A DNA stretch of 64,000 nucleotides from positions 353,589 through 417,588 of the forward strand of contig JACJGO010000002.1 in the NCBI GenBank assembly GCA_014163555.1. Direction: 5' to 3'. Shown here piece after piece: positions 60,003 through 64,000 of this stretch. Each line of letters opens with the position of its first letter. Position 1 is the first letter of the stretch. The notes under the pieces are model-generated. The model saw nothing but the letters and a program-made list of their open reading frames with translations. It was not told the origin of the DNA and did no database searches. A program made the position numbers and the translations under genes. Origin of the DNA: Flavisolibacter longurius (lineage in GTDB: Bacteria > Bacteroidota > Bacteroidia > Chitinophagales > Chitinophagaceae).

Positions 60003-61745
60003 ATGCGTACAGCAATTACAAAATCATTTCGCCTTGATATTTTAAGACAATTGGTTATTGCAAATTCTCCAATCAAGGCGTTTCTGATACTTGGTATTTT
60101 GACTTTGTTTTCATTTGATCTTATCGCTCAAGTTATAATGGATGGCAAACCAGCCGAGTGGCCCAATGCATTAAACAATAGTGCGGCGGCCACATTTAAA
60201 AGAGATGTATCGAATGTGTCCAACAGTTCAGATGACCAATTTACCAATGGGTCCGCAGATCCTGATCCTATATCAGGCAAGGGAGGATGGACATGGAATC
60301 TGGGTAATACCAACAATAAAACAGACATTACCAATGCTGGTGCTGTTTTGTATACTGCCGCAAACCAGGATATCATTTTAGCCTTTTTTGCTGATCGCAC
60401 CATCAACAACGGTTCCGCTGAAATTCACACTTGGTTTTTCAGAAGCAGCGTTAGTTTGTTGTTGGATGGTTCTGGAAAATTCAGCGGTGTACATACTGCT
60501 GATCAAAATCCAAACGATCAACTGTATACAGGCGACATTTTGATTGTTAGTGAGTTCACACAGGGGGGAGCAAAGCCATTACTGAAAGTATACAACTGGA
60601 TAGGTGGTCGAAATCCTTTACAACTAGCTTTCACGATTGATCCATCCGTATCAACCCAATTTGCTGATGCAGCTGTGAATGCAGGCCCAGAACCTGTTCC
60701 GAGCCCAACGTATGTTGACCCTGTAAGTGGTGAAAAATGGGAGTATACAACCAGCAGTGGCGTAGCGGGAATGTACCCCATCGGTGACTTCTTTGAAGCG
60801 GCGCTTAATTTAACCAAAATGAATGTGCCGGCTTGCTTTACCACCTTCATGACAGCAACAAGGAACTCACCTTCGCAAAATGCTTCACTGCAGGATTTTG
60901 CCATCGACAAATTTGAGGCTTCTCCTCCGGCACCAGGTGTCGATGTATTGGATAAATGTGATGGGACTTCTGTTCTTACAGCCAAAAATTATACAGGCAC
61001 ACTGTTGTGGAGTACAGGTGAAACAACAGCATCTATCACCGTTACCGTAAAAGGTACTTATACGGTAAGTCAAACAATTGCTGGTTGCACTGGCAACCCC
61101 GGTTCGGGTGATGCCAATCCGAAAACTGCACCATTGGCACCAGCAGTTGAGTATTTAGCACCAAACTGCGATGAGGAAACATTTAGCATTGTCGTTGGCT
61201 CAACCGCAAATCCTTTGATCGAAGGGGCTATTTATACAATTCTAGATAAGAATGATCAAACTATTTCAACGCTAAGCCCCGCTAGTCCTTATTCGGCTAC
61301 CGCCGCTGATGCTACAGCAAAACAAAAAACATTCAGCGGAATACCTGCGGGTAAAGGCTATAAAGTTTCCGTTGAAAACAATGGTTGTCCATCAACCATT
61401 ACAAGCTGTCAGCCAAGGAGCTTACAGGCTGTCAGTACTGCAAAAATTCAGGATCAGGAAATTAATTTGCAGAGCCGTTCTCGCACCAATGTTATAGCAG
61501 CACCTAATCCATTTAATGACCGCATCCGGTTTTCATTGAAATCAGAAGTTAGCGGTAGAGGATCTTTGGAACTGTATAACACTTTGGGACAACGGGTAAA
61601 AACTGTCTTCCAAGGACAGGTAACAGCAGGCCAAGTGCAAACCATTGAGTATGCTGTTCCGGGTTCACAGCGTTCAAACTTAATCTATGTTTTCCGTGTG
61701 GGTACAGAACAAACCAGTGGTAAACTCGTGGGTTTGAAACAATAA
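60003..61745 (+). CDS. T9SS type A sorting-domain surface protein
   Basis: 580 residues from the ATG at 60003 (MRTAITKSFRLD); an ATG three codons earlier is also possible. A long signal segment ends near DLIAQ (about residue 40). Residues 41-275 form a domain shared with the next protein (DILIVSEFTQGGAKPLLKVY, GDFFEAALNLTKM). Residues 280-330 are Ig-like or PKD-like, with a further domain to about 490. The last 80 residues (IAAPNPFNDRIRFSL, LELYNTLGQRVKTV, IYVFRVGTE) are the type A C-terminal signal of the type IX secretion system. It is therefore a secreted, surface-attached protein of unknown function. Confidence 0.85.
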   Translation: MRTAITKSFRLDILRQLVIANSPIKAFLILGILTLFSFDLIAQVIMDGKPAEWPNALNNSAAATFKRDVSNVSNSSDDQFTNGSADPDPISGKGGWTWNLGNTNNKTDITNAGAVLYTAANQDIILAFFADRTINNGSAEIHTWFFRSSVSLLLDGSGKFSGVHTADQNPNDQLYTGDILIVSEFTQGGAKPLLKVYNWIGGRNPLQLAFTIDPSVSTQFADAAVNAGPEPVPSPTYVDPVSGEKWEYTTSSGVAGMYPIGDFFEAALNLTKMNVPACFTTFMTATRNSPSQNASLQDFAIDKFEASPPAPGVDVLDKCDGTSVLTAKNYTGTLLWSTGETTASITVTVKGTYTVSQTIAGCTGNPGSGDANPKTAPLAPAVEYLAPNCDEETFSIVVGSTANPLIEGAIYTILDKNDQTISTLSPASPYSATAADATAKQKTFSGIPAGKGYKVSVENNGCPSTITSCQPRSLQAVSTAKIQDQEINLQSRSRTNVIAAPNPFNDRIRFSLKSEVSGRGSLELYNTLGQRVKTVFQGQVTAGQVQTIEYAVPGSQRSNLIYVFRVGTEQTSGKLVGLKQ

Positions 61746-61769
61746 AAGTAAACGATCAATTTCATTTGT

Positions 61770-61797
61770 AAGGATGCTCATTTGAGCATCCTTTTTT
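61770..61797 (+). terminator. Terminator after the T9SS type A gene
   Basis: Perfect stem AAGGATGCTCA/TGAGCATCCTT with a 2-base loop followed by T residues, 24 bases after the stop codon. Confidence 0.9.
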
Positions 61798-62357
61798 GTC
61801 TGCTATTGAACAAGCAATTTCACAACGAATGACAGAACGTGTTAGCTCACTAACTACTTTCAATTTCATGACTTATATCGCATGAATATGTTATATAAAA
61901 TATTTGGAATCTAATAATTGCTACTATATATTTACTAAGCATCTAATCCTCTGAACCACTACGTATCTGTTTTCCTTATCTTAAGCGTCCGGCTAATATC
62001 CTTCGAATAACATTCACTTGTAAAGGGCCAATGCCATAATTGATTTACAGACGCATGTAAAGCTTCTGTGTACTTATTGTTTGGTGTAGCCGCCCTAGTG
62101 ATAACTATATATTTCACCCCTTTAAATGGTATTCTTTCTATGAGAGAGAATAGCTAACGGATCTGATACATACGAAACCTTCTATTGTCAACAACTAACC
62201 ACCATGCACGTATGTGCCATGTTATGATCCTGTTTTTTTCTGTCAGCAATATTTCACAGACACGCATCTGTTTAAGGGGGAATGCGTCGCCGCCATAAAT
62301 AACCTATTCAGGTAACCTATTTATCTATGTCCAGTAAAATTTTATAACTATAAACTA
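61798..62357. other. AT-rich intergenic region upstream of the repeat protein
   Basis: About 560 bases with no supported gene, RNA or repeat. It is long for an intergenic region in this window and AT-rich. It presumably carries the promoter and a long leader of the large surface-protein gene; AAGGGGGAATGCG near 62274 is an unusual purine-rich patch. Confidence 0.4.
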
Positions 62358-64000
62358 ATGATTATGCGAACGAATTCGACTATCAACCAAAAGCGGTCTT
62401 TGCTTGTTAAACTATTTTTACGGTCTTTTACAGCTTTAACTTTAGTGTTCTTTTCTTTTGCTGCATTTGGGCAGTTGGCGCCTGTCATAAAACCAACGGG
62501 AGGGTTTGCTATCGATGGAGGCTTAAAATCGAATACGCCAACCGCGCCAACTGCAGCACAACCCTTACCTTGGCTAGCGCCTGGTCAGGGCGACTGGTTT
62601 GAAGGGCCAGCAGGTGCTGGGGGTTTTGTTTTGAATGCGGACCGGTCAGCTGTTGAAGCAGGGAAAAGTGGTTACGGTACCGATCCCTTTTCCACTAATG
62701 ACAACATCTTTACAAACGGTAGTAAGTTCAATGATTACATCGGTGCCCTGCAGTGGTTCACAAACTCAGCTCCCGATAAGAACGACATTAACAATGCTCT
62801 TTATCATGTAGCCCGTGATAATAGCAACAATCAGTGGGTATTCATTTCCGGTGACCGCCTCTCTACTAACGGCACGAGCTATATTGATTTTGAGTTGCTG
62901 CAGGGTTCAGTAACCAAGACCGGTATAACAAGTGGTGGATTTACCGGAACGCCTGTAGCCGATAAACCAAATGGGGGCGGACGAACAGAAAATGACATTA
63001 TCATTTCCATGGAGTACACCAACGGGGGCTCCAAGCCGATTGTTCGCATTTATCAGTGGAAGCTAAACAACGGCACATGGTCATATAAACTCGTTGAGAA
63101 TCTACCGGCTAATACCGCATTTGCTGAAACCAACCGTTATGGTGCAGAAACAGGTGTACCATATTCCGTATTTGGCTCAACTAATCCAAGTACATATCAG
63201 CAATATGCATTTGTTGAGGCAGCAGTTAACATTTCGTATTTATTATCATTAGCCGGTGAAGCCTGCTCTGGCTTGAACATTTCGACGCTTTGGGTAAAGA
63301 CAAAAGCATCGGCATCTTCCACAGCAGCACTGAAAGATTTCATGGATCCTATTCCGGTTAATTTCCAGTTCGGAAGTTCTTCAATTGTAAATCCAGGTCC
63401 TTTCTGCTCTAATGATACCGAGCCTGTTACCTTATCTGCTGAGCCTTCTGGGGGTACATTTACAATCAATAGAAACGGTGTAATCTCCTCTATTACAACT
63501 TTTACCCCCTCTACAGAAGGACCGGGCTCATATCCAATTAGGTATAGTTATAGTGGTTGTATAGCAAATACAATTTTTGTGGTTGAATCTGCAGCCACGG
63601 CCAATGCCAGCAATCCTGCAGCTGTTTGTGCTTCGAGTGCTGCCATCCAGGTGGTGGGCACATACGGCGGCGGTGCAACTGGTGGTCAGTGGAGTGGTGG
63701 TGCCGGCTCATTCGGTACACAAGAGAAAGACGCTACTGCGAAAACGATCACTGCGACGTATACACCAACAGAAGCTGAAATTGCAGCCGGTACAGTGCAG
63801 CTGACCTTCACAACCACAGGTCAGGCAACACCTTGTGCAGCAGCTACCAAAAATGTAACAGCAACAATTAATGCTGCAGCCACGGCCAATGCCAGCAATC
63901 CTGCAGCTGTTTGTGCTTCGAGTGCTGCCATCCAGGTGGTGGGCACATACGGCGGCGGTGCAACTGGTGGTCAGTGGAGTGGTGGTGCCGGCTCATTCGG
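62358..64000 (+). CDS. Large surface protein with identical tandem repeats, 5' part
   Basis: The frame opens at ATG 62358 or 62364 (MRTNSTINQKRS) and runs off the window end without a stop; about 545 residues are visible. A long signal sequence ends near AAFGQ (residue 38). Residues 60-350 resemble the N-terminal domain of the preceding protein (DIIISMEYTNGGSKPIVRIY, YAFVEAAVNIS). A Cys-containing domain follows to about residue 410. Then come repeats of 95 residues containing VVGTYGGGATGGQWSGGAG and CAAATKNVTATI, typical of secreted Bacteroidota adhesins. A type IX sorting domain is expected beyond the window. Adhesion or gliding is inferred. Confidence 0.82.
   Translation, partial: MIMRTNSTINQKRSLLVKLFLRSFTALTLVFFSFAAFGQLAPVIKPTGGFAIDGGLKSNTPTAPTAAQPLPWLAPGQGDWFEGPAGAGGFVLNADRSAVEAGKSGYGTDPFSTNDNIFTNGSKFNDYIGALQWFTNSAPDKNDINNALYHVARDNSNNQWVFISGDRLSTNGTSYIDFELLQGSVTKTGITSGGFTGTPVADKPNGGGRTENDIIISMEYTNGGSKPIVRIYQWKLNNGTWSYKLVENLPANTAFAETNRYGAETGVPYSVFGSTNPSTYQQYAFVEAAVNISYLLSLAGEACSGLNISTLWVKTKASASSTAALKDFMDPIPVNFQFGSSSIVNPGPFCSNDTEPVTLSAEPSGGTFTINRNGVISSITTFTPSTEGPGSYPIRYSYSGCIANTIFVVESAATANASNPAAVCASSAAIQVVGTYGGGATGGQWSGGAGSFGTQEKDATAKTITATYTPTEAEIAAGTVQLTFTTTGQATPCAAATKNVTATINAAATANASNPAAVCASSAAIQVVGTYGGGATGGQWSGGAGSF
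63591..64000 (+). repeat. Tandem 285-bp coding repeat
   Basis: The unit starts at 63591 and again at 63876, exactly 285 bases or 95 codons later. All 125 bases of the second unit that are visible are identical to the first. The array continues beyond the window. Confidence 0.93.

Noticed and set aside
59822..60037. A 71-codon frame before the T9SS type A gene
   Set aside because: Composition is not protein-like, and it overlaps the start of the well-supported gene in another frame.

Overview
The window is about 64 kb of a Bacteroidota chromosome, most likely from the Chitinophagaceae or a close relative. The reasons are the dense set of Bacteroidota-specific families: two outer-membrane beta-barrel receptors with carboxypeptidase-regulatory-like N-termini, type IX secretion sorting domains of both kinds, DUF5606, DUF3127, DUF5522, a LytS/LytTR pair next to a receptor, and upstream sequences resembling the Bacteroidota -7 box (TAnnTTTG). 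No rRNA, tRNA, CRISPR array, phage module or transposase was recognised.

Layout. 1-6000: tail of a Fur-family regulator, a secreted S9 peptidase, a cluster of palindromes, a DUF3127 protein with an SSB-like tail, an M3 oligopeptidase and a DUF5606 protein. 6200-17400: receptor/beta-barrel protein, DUF4287/DUF5655 protein, cytosolic DsbA-like protein, small membrane protein, secreted amidohydrolase, penicillin-acylase-like lipoprotein and two tandem DUF418 membrane proteins. 17600-24460: polA, uvrB and recA, all on the minus strand, a replication/repair group separated by small intergenic genes. 24700-28450: S41 peptidase, lipoprotein and GYF-domain membrane protein. 28600-33000: receptor, sensor kinase and LytTR regulator on one strand. 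33200-40100: PAP2 phosphatase, Crp/Fnr regulator, LigB-type dioxygenase, outer-membrane protein, gliding-motility C-terminal protein and a LuxR regulator. 40200-46500: prolyl oligopeptidase and a 5-oxoprolinase operon (pxpB-pxpC-pxpA plus an NRAMP-family transporter) interrupted by a GxxExxY gene. 46500-59500: housekeeping genes (serS, gcvH, trmB, rlmD, cysS), rhomboids, an alkyltransferase-like protein, a DUF559-DUF5522 fusion, a second GxxExxY gene and an EEP-family protein. 59500-64000: an AT-richer segment with two T9SS-type surface proteins sharing an N-terminal domain; the second runs off the window in identical 285-bp repeats.

The most unusual signal is not a single gene. Most intergenic regions carry short degenerate word repeats, often as two inverted arms, in several sequence classes. 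Three such element pairs bracket or flank a small stand-alone nuclease-fold gene: two GxxExxY (PD-(D/E)XK-like) genes and one DUF559 gene. In each case the repeats abut or overlap the ends of the neighbouring genes, which changes the tail of pxpA and the annotated start of the NRAMP gene and fuses DUF559 to DUF5522. A further element of the same type lies in frame inside cysS. I infer a family of mobile palindromic elements possibly linked to these nucleases; mobility itself is not shown by this sequence alone.
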